Origin: Pseudomonas sp. 6D_7.1_Bac1
Lineage (GTDB): Bacteria; Pseudomonadota; Gammaproteobacteria; Pseudomonadales; Pseudomonadaceae
Assembly (NCBI RefSeq): GCF_025465945.1
Contig: NZ_JANLNW010000052.1
Location: 284,075-348,074 of the forward strand
Direction: 5' to 3'
DNA: 64,000 bases
In this document: positions 55,874 to 64,000 of the stretch, piece by piece
Layout: each line of letters opens with the position of its first letter
Numbering within the stretch: position 1 is the stretch's first letter
The notes under the pieces: model-generated
Told to the model about the DNA's origin: nothing
Database searches by the model: none
Seen by the model: only the letters and a program-made list of their open reading frames with translations
Translations under genes and position numbers: made by a program

Positions 55874-56431
55874 TTAGTCGATGCGCTTGGCCGACTTGAT
55901 GAACACCGGGTCGACTGGCACATCCGACATGCCTTGTTTGGTGGTGGTTCGCGAGTTGACGATGATGTCGACCACGTCCATGCCTTTCACGACTTTACCG
56001 AATACTGCATAGCCGTCACCCTGGTCGAGGAAGTCGTTGTCCTTGACGTTGACGAAGAACTGGCTGGTAGCCGAGTCCGGGACCGAAGTACGGGCCATGG
56101 ACAGCGTTCCGCGAACGTTATGCAAACCGTTTTTGGATTCGTTCTTGATCGGCTCTTTGGTTTCTTTTTGCTGCATTTGTTGAGTAAAACCACCGCCCTG
56201 GATCATGAACCCAGGAATGACACGGTGAAAAATCGTGTTGTTGTAAAAGCCGCTGTCGACATAGGCAAGAAAGTTCTTGGTGCTGATCGGTGCCTTGACC
56301 GGGTCCAGTTCGATTTCGATCTGGCCGTTGGTGGTGTCGAGCAAGACGTGCGGAGCCTTGTCCGCTTGCGCGGCCATCAGGTTGGCGGCGAACAGAACGG
56401 AGCCTGTGACGAGGGCGATTTTTTTCAGCAT
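55874..56431 (-). CDS. ppiA: Periplasmic cyclophilin-type peptidyl-prolyl isomerase
   Basis: A 185-residue cyclophilin. A signal peptide ([15 protein letters not shown]) directs it to the periplasm. [15 protein letters not shown] holds the catalytic arginine, and [17 protein letters not shown] and [15 protein letters not shown] are the rest of the active-site wall. It speeds proline isomerisation during folding of exported proteins. It begins 3 bp after the stop of the hydrolase gene, so it is the last gene of a LysR-hydrolase-ppiA operon. Confidence 0.94.
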   Translation of the reverse strand: MLKKIALVTGSVLFAANLMAAQADKAPHVLLDTTNGQIEIELDPVKAPISTKNFLAYVDSGFYNNTIFHRVIPGFMIQGGGFTQQMQQKETKEPIKNESKNGLHNVRGTLSMARTSVPDSATSQFFVNVKDNDFLDQGDGYAVFGKVVKGMDVVDIIVNSRTTTKQGMSDVPVDPVFIKSAKRID

Positions 56432-56434
56432 GGG

Positions 56435-57238
56435 TCAGTGATCCTGGGTAGTGGTGTCGACTGCGGTTAGAAATTCAAGCAGGGTTTGGTTGAAACGTTG
56501 CGGCTGGTCCAATGGCGTGGCGTGGCGTGAATCATCGATCACCACCAGCCGCGCATCGGGCAGCAGTTTTACATAGGTTTCTTTCAGTGCTACCGGCGTG
56601 TAGTCGCGGTCGGCGCTGACGATCAGGGTTGGACAAGTGACTTTCGACAGTCGTTCCTGAACCCCCCAGCCAACGATGGCGTTGAAGCTGGCGAGAAAAG
56701 CACGTTTGTCGTTTTTTGCCCAGCGCTCGGCCATCTTTTGCCGCAATTGCGCCTGTTCAGGTTTGGGGAACAGTTTGCTGCCAAGGGCCGTGCCGAAGGT
56801 GCCGGGGCTGAGCAGGTGCATCAGGCTCCAGCGTTTGAACCATTGCCAGTACTCATCCGCCGTACGGACTTTGACCTCGGGGGCGCTATTGACGATGCAC
56901 AAGCTTTTAAGCAGCGATGGCTGATCCACCGCCAGTTGAAAACCGATCATCCCGCCCATGGACAACCCGACCAGGTGTGCCGGTCCGAGGTTCAGGTGCT
57001 CGATCAGCGCGACCAGGTCAGCGCTGAAACCAGCAATGCTGTAGCGCTCGCGGGGTTTGTCGGAGCGACCGTGGCCGCGTATATCCGGGATGATCACCCG
57101 GTAGCGGGTCGAGAGCTCGGGGACCTGTTTTTCCCAGTCCAGCGTACTCGAACCCAGCCCGTGAACCAGCAGCAGTGGCGTGCCGTGGCCATATTCCTCG
57201 TAGTGCAACGTGCAACCTTCGTGTTCGAAATAGGCCAT
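56435..57238 (-). CDS. Alpha/beta-hydrolase
   Basis: A 267-residue alpha/beta-hydrolase. The oxyanion strand is LLLVHGLGSSTLDW; the nucleophile Ser lies in GLSMGG (near residue 94), the acid in SADRDYTP and the His in DDSRHATPLD. The fold and length resemble 3-oxoadipate enol-lactonase and esterases, but the substrate is unknown. It lies 14 bp after the LysR gene and 3 bp before ppiA on the same strand. Confidence 0.85.
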   Translation of the reverse strand: MAYFEHEGCTLHYEEYGHGTPLLLVHGLGSSTLDWEKQVPELSTRYRVIIPDIRGHGRSDKPRERYSIAGFSADLVALIEHLNLGPAHLVGLSMGGMIGFQLAVDQPSLLKSLCIVNSAPEVKVRTADEYWQWFKRWSLMHLLSPGTFGTALGSKLFPKPEQAQLRQKMAERWAKNDKRAFLASFNAIVGWGVQERLSKVTCPTLIVSADRDYTPVALKETYVKLLPDARLVVIDDSRHATPLDQPQRFNQTLLEFLTAVDTTTQDH

Positions 57239-57252
57239 GGCGCAACTCCTTG

Positions 57253-58176
57253 TCAGGCTTGTTCTGGTGCAGCGAAAGGCGCATCCAGCGGCGCGGTATC
57301 AAAGGTGCGCAGCAGTTCGATGAGGATCTGCGTCGCCGGGCCCAAGGGTTTGTCCTTGTTCGAATACAGATAGAAGCTCGGGTTTCGACTGCCGCCCTGA
57401 TCCAACGGTAGCAGCTTGAGCGTACCTTCCTTCAGTTCCCGTTCAATCATGTGCCGGGGCAACCAGGCGAAACCCAGGCCGCTGCTGACAAAGGTCGCGG
57501 CAGTGGCGAGGCTGCCGACGGTCCAGCGCTGTTCAGCGCCGAGCCAGCCGACGTCCCGTGGCTGCTGCCGACCGGAGTCGCGGATCACCACTTGCATCTG
57601 GGTTTCCAGATCCTGGAAATTCAGTTCGCGGTTCAGACGATGCAGCGGGTGTTCGGGGTGGGCCACGGCCACAAATTCTACGTCGCTCAATTCCGCGCCA
57701 AGGTAACCGGGAATGCTGAGACCGGTGATGGCCAGGTCGGCCACGCCTTCGAGCAAGACTTCCTCCACGCCCGACAACACCTCTTCGCGCAGACGCACCC
57801 GGCAACCACGGCTTTGCGGCATGAATGCGGTCAAGGCACGGACGAGGCGAGCGCTTGGGTAAGCGGCATCGACCACCAGCCGCACTTCCGCTTCCCAGCC
57901 TTGCTCCATGTGGTGCGCGAGGTCTTCAAGCTGACTGGCCTGCTTGACCAGTTGTCGCGAGCGGCGTAGCAGCACGCCGCCGGCTTCGGTCAGCACCGCT
58001 TTACGGCCGTCGATGCGCAGCAGCGGAACGCCGAGCTGGTCCTGCATGCGCGCCACGGTGTAGCTGACCGACGATTGCGAGCGGTGCAGCACTTCGGCGG
58101 CCTGGGCGAAGCCACCGTGGTCGACCACGGCTTGCAACGTTCGCCATTGATCAAGGGTCACGCGGGGCGCTTTCAT
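57253..58176 (-). CDS. LysR-family regulator next to azoR
   Basis: A 307-residue LysR protein. The helix-turn-helix is FAQAAEVLHRSQSSVSYTVA (residues about 24-43), followed by a typical effector domain (VRLVVDAAYPSARLVRALT, VADLAITGLSIPGYL). In P. aeruginosa a LysR gene (PA0784) sits divergent from azoreductase PA0785, and the same layout occurs here with one small gene between. AGGAG precedes the ATG at 58176. It may control azoR and the downstream hydrolase (inference). Confidence 0.88.
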   Translation of the reverse strand: MKAPRVTLDQWRTLQAVVDHGGFAQAAEVLHRSQSSVSYTVARMQDQLGVPLLRIDGRKAVLTEAGGVLLRRSRQLVKQASQLEDLAHHMEQGWEAEVRLVVDAAYPSARLVRALTAFMPQSRGCRVRLREEVLSGVEEVLLEGVADLAITGLSIPGYLGAELSDVEFVAVAHPEHPLHRLNRELNFQDLETQMQVVIRDSGRQQPRDVGWLGAEQRWTVGSLATAATFVSSGLGFAWLPRHMIERELKEGTLKLLPLDQGGSRNPSFYLYSNKDKPLGPATQILIELLRTFDTAPLDAPFAAPEQA

Positions 58177-58225
58177 GATGAGCTCCTCTTGTCCTAAGCT
58201 GACAGCTTCCATTGGAGGCTGCCGA

Positions 58226-58540
58226 ATGAAAAAAATCTGTTGTGTGGTGCTGGCGATGCTGCCGCTGACTGCGTTTGCCTACCCCATCGATGTACAAAAA
58301 GAACTCAACGGCCTGAAAATCGACTACACCACCTATGACACCGCTCGCGACATGGGCGCCATTACGCTGAACAACTACAGCGGTAAAGCCGCCGAATGCA
58401 CGGTGGCATTCCGCAATGGCCCGGAAGCGCCGCGTACTCGCCGCGTGAGCCTGGATGCCGGCAAAAGCGCCGACCTTTCAGCCAGGTTCAACCGCGAAAT
58501 CATCAAGCTGTACATCACCCTGAGCTGTAAGCCCAAATAA
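58226..58540 (+). CDS. Small exported protein of unknown function
   Basis: A 104-residue protein with a signal peptide (CCVVLAMLPLTAFA) and a mature beta-rich domain (KIDYTTYDTARDMGAITLNN, two cysteines at AAECTVAF and TLSCKP that could pair). GGAGG lies before the ATG. I do not recognise a function. It is divergent from the LysR gene (49 bp) and 149 bp upstream of azoR. An imperfect hairpin at 58542-58565 follows its stop. Confidence 0.78.
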   Translation: MKKICCVVLAMLPLTAFAYPIDVQKELNGLKIDYTTYDTARDMGAITLNNYSGKAAECTVAFRNGPEAPRTRRVSLDAGKSADLSARFNREIIKLYITLSCKPK

Positions 58541-58689
58541 GGCCTGCCGCAAAAGCGGGGTAGGCATGCTCCGCTTATAAACGAATTTATTGATGGGTTA
58601 TAGCAGTTATTTGTGCTTTTTCATCGATACGACTCTGTTTAATCTCCACTCCATCGACTTACAGCATTCACCGATGGAGGCTACATCCC

Positions 58690-59289
58690 ATGTCCCGCGT
58701 TCTGATCATCGAAAGCAGTGCCCGCCAGCAAGACTCGGTATCGCGTCAGCTGACTCAAACCTTCATCAGCCAATGGAAAGCTGCACACCCGGCCGATCAG
58801 ATCACCGTCCGTGACCTGGCGACCCATCCGGTTCCGCACCTGGATGCCAACCTGCTGGGTGGCTGGATGAAACCTGCCGAGCAACGCAACGAAACCGAAC
58901 AGTCGTCGCTGGAGCGTTCCAACCAGTTGACCGACGAACTGCTGGCCGCCGACGTATTGGTCATGGCCGCGCCGATGTACAACTTCGCGATTCCCAGCAC
59001 ACTCAAAGCCTGGCTCGACCATGTGCTGCGTGCCGGCGTGACCTTCAAGTACACCGAAACTGGTCCGCAAGGTCTGCTCAACGGTAAAAGGGCGTTTGTC
59101 CTGACCGCTCGTGGCGGGATCCACACCGGTAGCACTTCGGATCACCAGGAACCGTACCTGCGTCAGGTCATGGCGTTCATCGGTATCCACGACGTCACCT
59201 TCATTCACGCCGAAGGCATGAACCTGGGCGGTGACTTCCACGAGAAGGGCCTGAACCAGGCCAACGCCAAGCTGGCCCAGGTCGCCTGA
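58690..59289 (+). CDS. azoR: FMN-dependent NADH-azoreductase
   Basis: A 199-residue flavodoxin-fold quinone/azo reductase. The FMN phosphate loop is SSARQQDSVSRQL, then MAAPMYNFAIPSTLKAWLDH (residues about 93-112) and TARGGIHTG contact the flavin ring. The enzyme reduces quinones and azo dyes with NADH and protects from thiol stress. GGAGG precedes the ATG at 58690. The LysR gene upstream on the other strand is its likely regulator. A terminator follows at 59398. Confidence 0.92.
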   Translation: MSRVLIIESSARQQDSVSRQLTQTFISQWKAAHPADQITVRDLATHPVPHLDANLLGGWMKPAEQRNETEQSSLERSNQLTDELLAADVLVMAAPMYNFAIPSTLKAWLDHVLRAGVTFKYTETGPQGLLNGKRAFVLTARGGIHTGSTSDHQEPYLRQVMAFIGIHDVTFIHAEGMNLGGDFHEKGLNQANAKLAQVA

Positions 59290-59397
59290 GCCGTTAATCG
59301 CCAGATAATCACCTGATGGTTAAGTAGCGCTCGTACACCCCTTCAAGCCGGTTCGCGCATCGAACCTCCCTTTGCACTTGTTGCTCATGAGTGCTCT

Positions 59398-59436
59398 AGC
59401 CCGATTGAACGCTTTAGCGAGATCGGGCTTTTTTTT
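59398..59436 (+). terminator. Rho-independent terminator after azoR
   Basis: AGCCCGAT and GATCGGGCT form a stem around a 15-base loop (TGAACGCTTTAGCGA, which can itself pair) and are followed by eight Ts. It lies 108 bp after azoR. The intervening 108 bp contain no gene that I can see and could be a 3' UTR or small RNA. Confidence 0.8.
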
Positions 59437-59466
59437 GACTTGGATTTGGTGAGTGGGCACACCCCC

Positions 59467-59569
59467 TGTGGGAGCGAGCCTGCTCGCGATGGGGGATCAC
59501 ATTCACCATTGATATCGACTGACACACCATCATCGTCGGAACGCCGCCCGGAGCCGGCTCGCTCCCACA
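59467..59569. repeat. Degenerate REPIN, GTGGGAGCGAGC family
   Basis: The left arm TGTGGGAGCGAGCCTGCTCG (59467 onward) is standard. The right arm near 59548-59569 (GGAGCCGGCTCGCTCCCACA) has lost the CGCGAGCA part. The spacer keeps the CGACTGACACACC motif seen in the 38467 copy. Confidence 0.8.
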
Positions 59570-59648
59570 GTGGATTTATGTGTTGCCTGATGATTCGCAG
59601 TGAATAGCAAAACCCGCTATCGTCGCCGCCATTCGAAACGAGGCGAGC

Positions 59649-60515
59649 ATGGGCTATCTACTTTTTGTCACGCTGATTCAGGCGTTTTCCTTCAGTTTGA
59701 TCGGCGAATACCTGGCCGGGCATGTCGACAGTTACTTCGCGGTGCTGGTGCGGGTGTTGCTGGCGGGGCTGGTGTTCATTCCATTGACCCGCTGGCGTCA
59801 GGTGGAACCGGCGTTCATGCGCGGGATGCTGTTGATCGGCGCGTTGCAGTTCGGCGTGACCTACGTTTGCCTGTACCTGAGCTTTCGGGTACTGACGGTG
59901 CCGGAGGTCTTGCTGTTCACCATTCTCACGCCGTTGCACGTGACCTTGATCGAGGATGCGCTGAACCGCCGCTTCAATCCCTGGGCACTGGTGGCGGCGT
60001 TGGTTGCGGTACTCGGCGCGGCGGTGATCCGCTATGACCGGATCAATCCGGACTTCTTCATGGGATTCCTGCTGCTGCAATTGGCCAACTTCACCTACGC
60101 CGCCGGTCAGGTGCTGTACAAGCATCTGGTGGCGCGCCATCCGAGCGACCTGCCGCATTACCGGCGCTTTGGGTACTTCTACCTTGGGGCGCTGGCGGTG
60201 GCCTTGCCGGCGTTTCTGCTGTTCGGCAAACAGAACTTCCTGCCCGAAGCGCCGCTGCAGTGGGGCGTGCTGGTGTTCCTCGGACTGGTGTCGACTGCGT
60301 TGGGCCTGTACTGGTGGAACAAGGGCGCCTGCCTGGTCAATGGCGGGACCCTGGCGGTGATGAACAACCTGCACGTGCCGGTGGGGTTGCTGATCAATTT
60401 GCTGATCTGGAATCAACATGAACCTCTGGGGCGGTTGTTCCTGGGCGGCTCGGTGATTCTGGCCGCGGTGTGGATCAGCCGGTTGGGTGTACAAAAGCGG
60501 GTGCCCGCACACTAA
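59649..60515 (+). CDS. EamA-family (DMT) transporter
   Basis: A 288-residue ten-helix transporter with two EamA repeats. It begins LFVTLIQAFSFSLIGEYLAG and has GVTYVCLYLSFRVLTVPEVLL in the first repeat and LGLYWWNKGACLVNGGTLAVM in the second, which places it in a carboxylate/amino-acid-exporter-like subgroup. The substrate is unknown. The gene is monocistronic and flanked by REP elements. Confidence 0.84.
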   Translation: MGYLLFVTLIQAFSFSLIGEYLAGHVDSYFAVLVRVLLAGLVFIPLTRWRQVEPAFMRGMLLIGALQFGVTYVCLYLSFRVLTVPEVLLFTILTPLHVTLIEDALNRRFNPWALVAALVAVLGAAVIRYDRINPDFFMGFLLLQLANFTYAAGQVLYKHLVARHPSDLPHYRRFGYFYLGALAVALPAFLLFGKQNFLPEAPLQWGVLVFLGLVSTALGLYWWNKGACLVNGGTLAVMNNLHVPVGLLINLLIWNQHEPLGRLFLGGSVILAAVWISRLGVQKRVPAH

Positions 60516-60518
60516 ATC

Positions 60519-60542
60519 TGTGGGAGCGAGCTTGCTCGCGAA
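60519..60542. repeat. Solo REP, GTGGGAGCGAGC family
   Basis: TGTGGGAGCGAGCTTGCTCG occurs once after the EamA gene. The following CAACGTTGATGTCGACTGATA resembles the spacer of complete REPINs (for example after hrpA), but the second arm is absent. It is probably a decayed doublet. Confidence 0.85.
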
Positions 60543-60783
60543 AGCAGCGTGACAGGCAACGTTGATGTCGACTGATACTCTGAGATCCATGGGCTAAAAC
60601 GATTTTTCTGTAGGATGAGGTGGGTCGATTGGAGCATTTAAGACGCATCGAGTGACGTTCGGGGACAAATCAGCAAACAAAATAGCCACTGTTTGTGCCC
60701 GTTCGTATAAAGAAACTCGGCCTTCGCGCTCGAAACCGTTACCCTATGCAGCTGATTTTTTGTATTTCTTCGAGGTAGCACCC

Positions 60784-62130
60784 GTGTTTTCCCAATTCGC
60801 CCTGCACGAACGCCTGCTCAAAGCCGTGGCCGAGCTTAAATTTGTCGAGCCAACGCCTGTGCAAGCAGCGGCTATCCCGCTCGCGCTCCAAGGGCGTGAC
60901 CTGCGGGTGACTGCGCAAACCGGTAGCGGCAAAACCGCTGCATTCGTATTGCCGATCCTCAACCGTTTGATCGGCCCGGCCAAAGTCCGCGTCAGCATCA
61001 AAACCCTGATCCTGCTGCCGACCCGCGAGCTGGCCCAGCAGACCATCAAGGAAGTTGAACGCTTTGCGCAGTTCACCTTCATCAAGTCTGGCCTGATCAC
61101 TGGCGGTGAAGACTTCAAGGTCCAGGCGGCCATGCTGCGCAAGGTGCCGGACATTCTGATCGGCACCCCGGGCCGGATGATCGAGCAACTGAACGCCGGC
61201 AACCTCGACTTGAAAGAAGTTGAAGTGCTGGTGCTCGACGAAGCCGACCGCATGCTCGACATGGGCTTTGCCGAAGATGTGCAGCGTCTGGTCGAAGAAT
61301 GCACCAACCGTCAGCAGACCATGCTGTTCTCCGCCACCACCGGCGGTTCGGGCCTGCGCGAGATGATTGCCAAGGTGCTGAACAACCCGGAGCACTTGCA
61401 GCTCAACGCCGTCAGCCAGTTGAACGACACCACCCGTCAGCAAATCATCACCGCTGACCACAACCAGCACAAAGAACAGATCGTTAACTGGCTGCTGGCC
61501 AACGAGACCTATCAGAAGGCCATCGTCTTCACCAACACCCGGGCCATGGCCGACCGTATCTACGGCCGTCTGGTGGCACAGGAGTACAAGGCGTTCGTCT
61601 TGCACGGTGAGAAAGACCAGAAGGATCGCAAACTGGCGATCGACCGTCTGAAGCAGGGCGGGGTGAAGATCCTCGTCGCCACCGACGTTGCCGCTCGCGG
61701 CCTGGACGTGGAAGGCCTGGACCTGGTGATCAACTTCGACATGCCGCGCAGCGGCGACGAATACGTTCACCGCATCGGTCGTACCGGCCGCGCCGGCAAC
61801 GATGGCCTGGCCATCTCGCTGATCTGCCACGGCGACTGGAACCTGATGTCGAGCATCGAGCGCTACCTCAAGCAGAGCTTCGAGCGCCGCACCATCAAGG
61901 AAGTCAAAGGCACCTACGGCGGACCGAAAAAGGTCAAGGCGTCGGGCAAAGCCGTTGGCGTGAAGAAGAAAAAAGTAGACGCCAAGGGCGACAAGAAGAA
62001 AACCGGCGCCAAGGCCCCGACCAAACGCAAGATCGCCAACCGGCCGAAGACCGACGCCTTGTCGCTGGTCAGCAAGGACGGCATGGCGCCGCTCAAGCGC
62101 CGCAAGCCAGAAGCACCGGCCGCTGAATAA
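60784..62130 (+). CDS. DEAD-box ATP-dependent RNA helicase
   Basis: A 448-residue DEAD-box helicase. The Q-motif region is FVEPTPVQAAAIPLAL; Walker A is AQTGSGKT (about residues 45-52); PTRELAQQ, then VLDEADRMLDMGF holds the DEAD box; SATT is motif III, VATDVAARGLD motif V and HRIGRTGRAG motif VI. A lysine-rich C-terminal tail (GVKKKKVDAKGDKKK) would bind RNA. It resembles SrmB/RhlE-type ribosome-assembly helicases. The start is a GTG at 60784 with GAGG upstream. More than 190 bp of leader lie before it, which may allow cold-type regulation (inference). Confidence 0.92.
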   Translation: MFSQFALHERLLKAVAELKFVEPTPVQAAAIPLALQGRDLRVTAQTGSGKTAAFVLPILNRLIGPAKVRVSIKTLILLPTRELAQQTIKEVERFAQFTFIKSGLITGGEDFKVQAAMLRKVPDILIGTPGRMIEQLNAGNLDLKEVEVLVLDEADRMLDMGFAEDVQRLVEECTNRQQTMLFSATTGGSGLREMIAKVLNNPEHLQLNAVSQLNDTTRQQIITADHNQHKEQIVNWLLANETYQKAIVFTNTRAMADRIYGRLVAQEYKAFVLHGEKDQKDRKLAIDRLKQGGVKILVATDVAARGLDVEGLDLVINFDMPRSGDEYVHRIGRTGRAGNDGLAISLICHGDWNLMSSIERYLKQSFERRTIKEVKGTYGGPKKVKASGKAVGVKKKKVDAKGDKKKTGAKAPTKRKIANRPKTDALSLVSKDGMAPLKRRKPEAPAAE

Positions 62131-62149
62131 CGCGTCACGGTGATTCACC

Positions 62150-62180
62150 CAAAAGCCCGGACCCAGTGTCCGGGCTTTTG
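62150..62180 (+). terminator. Rho-independent terminator after the DEAD-box gene
   Basis: AAAAGCCCGGAC-CCAGT-GTCCGGGCTTTT, a perfect stem ending in Ts, 20 bp after the stop. Confidence 0.93.
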
Positions 62181-62395
62181 CATTTTCAGCCTATGGCGAT
62201 CGTGAGATCGAGCCTGACCTCAGCGCCCTCAGGAGCCCCACTGGATTCTGAGACGACAAAGCGTGAGCTGTGAATGTACGTGTCAATCAAGACATATTTC
62301 GCAACAAACTCGTACCTGTCTTATTGACGTCACAATAATGGCAAATTACCATGCGGCCATCATATTGATATCACTTGTCTTTCGAGGGATCGAAC

Positions 62396-64000
62396 ATGTA
62401 CCTGCACACCCTCGGGAAGAGGCTGTGTGCGGCTTTGCCGTGTCTATTGCTGTGTTTCACCAGCGTAAACCTTGCCCACGCCGCACCCACCCCCGGTGAT
62501 CAAGATCTGATCCGCGAACGCCAGGATCGCCTGCTCGAAGAGCAGCGCCGACGTCTCGAAGAACTCAAGGAACTGCCCGGCAAAGCCGTCACGCCGACCG
62601 TGCCGACAGCCCCTGCCGATACCCGTTGCTTCCCCATCAAAGACATCGAACTCAAAGGTGCCGACAGCCTTTCGGCCAGTGAGCGCGAGCGTTTGCTCAA
62701 GCCTTACATCGGCCAGTGCCTGGGCGTCACCCAGCTCAACGAACTGCTCAAAGTCATCACCGATTACTACCTTGAGAAAGGTCTGGTGACCAGTCGTGCC
62801 TACTTGCCGCAGCAGGATTTGTCTGCCGGTCATTTGAAGGTACTGGTGGTCGAGGGCAAGCTCGAAGGCATCAAAGGCGCAGAGGGCAGCAAGCTGTCGG
62901 ACCGTGAACTGGCCATGGCCTTCCCGGGCAAGGCCGGGCAGTTGGTCAACCTGCGAGAGATCGAGCAACTGGTCGATCAGTTGAACCGCTTGCCCTCCAA
63001 TCAGGCACAGATGGAATTGGCGCCGGGCAAGGAGGTGGGAGGCAGCGAAGTACTGGTCAAGAACACCCCGCAAAAGCCTTGGCGTGCCGGTTTGTCACGC
63101 AACAACGAAGGCCAGCGCAGCACTGGCGAACAGCAGTGGGGCACGACCTTTGACTGGGACAGCCCGCTGGGGCTGGCAGACCAGTTGATGTTGCGCGGTG
63201 GTGACGATGCGGGGAGCAATCATAACCACACCTCGAGCAACGCCATGCTCAATTACAACCTGCCGTGGGGCTGGTGGAATTTCAACTACAGCTACAGCCA
63301 GAGCGATTACCGCTCACTGATTGCCGCCAATGGTTACGACTTCAAGCAGACCGGCGACAGCAAGACTCACCAGTTCAAGGCTGAGCGAGTGATCTATCGC
63401 GATGCCGTGAGCAAGACGTCCTTGAGCGTCGGTGTGTCTCACATGCGCAACAACAACTTCATCGAAGACAGCAAGCTGGCCCTGAGCAGTAACCATCTGA
63501 GCGAAGCACAGTTCGGAATCAACCACGGACGGCGTGTCGGCTCAGCCTTCGTCAACTTCGACCTGGGCATGCAGAAAGGTATCGGCGCCTTCGATGCCCA
63601 GAGCAATGGTCATCCGGGACCCGGCGACCCGGATGCGCGGTACCGTAAATACACCGCGACCCTGAGCTACCTGCAGCCGTTCAAGCTTTGGGACGAGTCA
63701 TTGAGCTTCAGCAGCCTGATGACCGGCCAGCGCAGCGAAGATGTGCTGTTCAGCCCGCAGCGCACAAGCCTTGGCGGGTTGTCGTCGATCCGTGGTTACA
63801 AGGACCAGTCGCTGTCCGGTGATAGTGGTGGTTACTGGCGCAACGACCTGCGCTGGAGTCGCCCGGTGAACTGGGAGTGGCTGCGTCCGGTGCTTGCCGA
63901 GTACGGCACCAGCCTGGGTTACGACCAGGGTGTGATCAGTCATGGTCGCTACAGCGGCGAGCAACATGGGCGGATGTCGAGCCATTCGCTCGAGCTGTTC
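62396..64000 (+). CDS. ShlB/FhaC/HecB-family two-partner secretion transporter (3' end cut)
   Basis: The first 535 codons of an outer-membrane TpsB transporter. A signal peptide (MYLHTLGKRLCAALPCLLLC onward, ending AHA) is followed by a charged periplasmic helix (RERQDRLLEEQRRRLEELKE). Two POTRA domains come next (the first around CFPIKDIELKGADSLS, the second around LVVEGKLEGIKG), and a beta-barrel starts about residue 220. GGLSSIRGYKDQSLSGDSG contains the conserved RGY tip of loop 6. Full proteins are about 560 residues, so little is missing. The exoprotein partner is not in view and should lie beyond 64000. Confidence 0.92.
   Translation, partial: MYLHTLGKRLCAALPCLLLCFTSVNLAHAAPTPGDQDLIRERQDRLLEEQRRRLEELKELPGKAVTPTVPTAPADTRCFPIKDIELKGADSLSASERERLLKPYIGQCLGVTQLNELLKVITDYYLEKGLVTSRAYLPQQDLSAGHLKVLVVEGKLEGIKGAEGSKLSDRELAMAFPGKAGQLVNLREIEQLVDQLNRLPSNQAQMELAPGKEVGGSEVLVKNTPQKPWRAGLSRNNEGQRSTGEQQWGTTFDWDSPLGLADQLMLRGGDDAGSNHNHTSSNAMLNYNLPWGWWNFNYSYSQSDYRSLIAANGYDFKQTGDSKTHQFKAERVIYRDAVSKTSLSVGVSHMRNNNFIEDSKLALSSNHLSEAQFGINHGRRVGSAFVNFDLGMQKGIGAFDAQSNGHPGPGDPDARYRKYTATLSYLQPFKLWDESLSFSSLMTGQRSEDVLFSPQRTSLGGLSSIRGYKDQSLSGDSGGYWRNDLRWSRPVNWEWLRPVLAEYGTSLGYDQGVISHGRYSGEQHGRMSSHSLELF

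Noticed and set aside
60739..62148. A 469-codon open frame antisense to the DEAD-box helicase
   Set aside because: Same reason: the composition is a shadow of the helicase and it has no ribosome site or motif.

Overview
The window looks like chromosomal DNA of a fluorescent-group Pseudomonas. The evidence is high GC, short intergenic gaps, many divergent LysR/target pairs, Pseudomonas-type REP/REPIN palindromes (cores built on GTGGGAGCGAGC..GCTCGCGA and GTGGCGAGGGAGC..GCTCCCGC), and a string of genes typical of the group (cynRTSX, rnd-ycgL, ptrB, pxpABC, cysK, lpxO, aceK, hrpA, azoR). About 62 genes or gene remnants are called. I see no rRNA, tRNA, CRISPR array, insertion sequence or prophage. 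This was read by eye and no database search was run.

Layout. 1-6 kb: the tail-truncated end of a LysR regulator, a complete cyanate-detoxification locus (cynR divergent from cynT-cynS, then cynX), a periplasmic cyclohexadienyl dehydratase (pheC) and a vgrG remnant. 6-20 kb: a gamma-glutamylputrescine-synthetase-like enzyme, a methyltransferase, rnd-ycgL, a D-2-hydroxyacid dehydrogenase, a nitroreductase, ycgN, a degenerate gluzincin-like exported protein, an RNA methylase, a YajD-like HNH protein, a spermidine-synthase-like protein, a cNMP-binding protein and oligopeptidase B. 20-34 kb: a class II glutamine amidotransferase, an MFS pump behind a possible Fur box, the 5-oxoprolinase operon pxpABC, a MoxR/VWA pair, cysK, lpxO, a GNAT plus small basic protein pair, two tail-to-tail EamA transporters and aceK. 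34-42.5 kb: hrpA, a KAS III enzyme, an ECF sigma/zinc-finger anti-sigma pair and an OprP-like porin.

42.6-52.6 kb is the most distinctive region. Eight genes are packed on the minus strand and divergent from a LysR regulator: an MFS exporter, an NTF2/SnoaL-like protein, a VanB-type ferredoxin reductase, Rieske oxygenase alpha and beta subunits, a tryptophan-2-monooxygenase-like flavoenzyme, an indoleacetamide-hydrolase-like amidase and an Mtr-type aromatic amino acid permease. Read together they suggest uptake of tryptophan, conversion to indole-3-acetamide and indole-3-acetate, oxidation of the indole by the Rieske system, and export or further processing. This joins the auxin-forming iaaM/iaaH route to oxygenase parts that resemble a subset of the iac auxin-degradation genes. 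The substrate and product are inferred.

52.6-64 kb: a DUF482/GNAT-fold protein, an ABC exporter, a LysR-hydrolase-ppiA operon, a small exported protein, azoR, another EamA transporter, a DEAD-box RNA helicase, and the first 535 codons of a two-partner-secretion outer-membrane transporter that runs off the window end.
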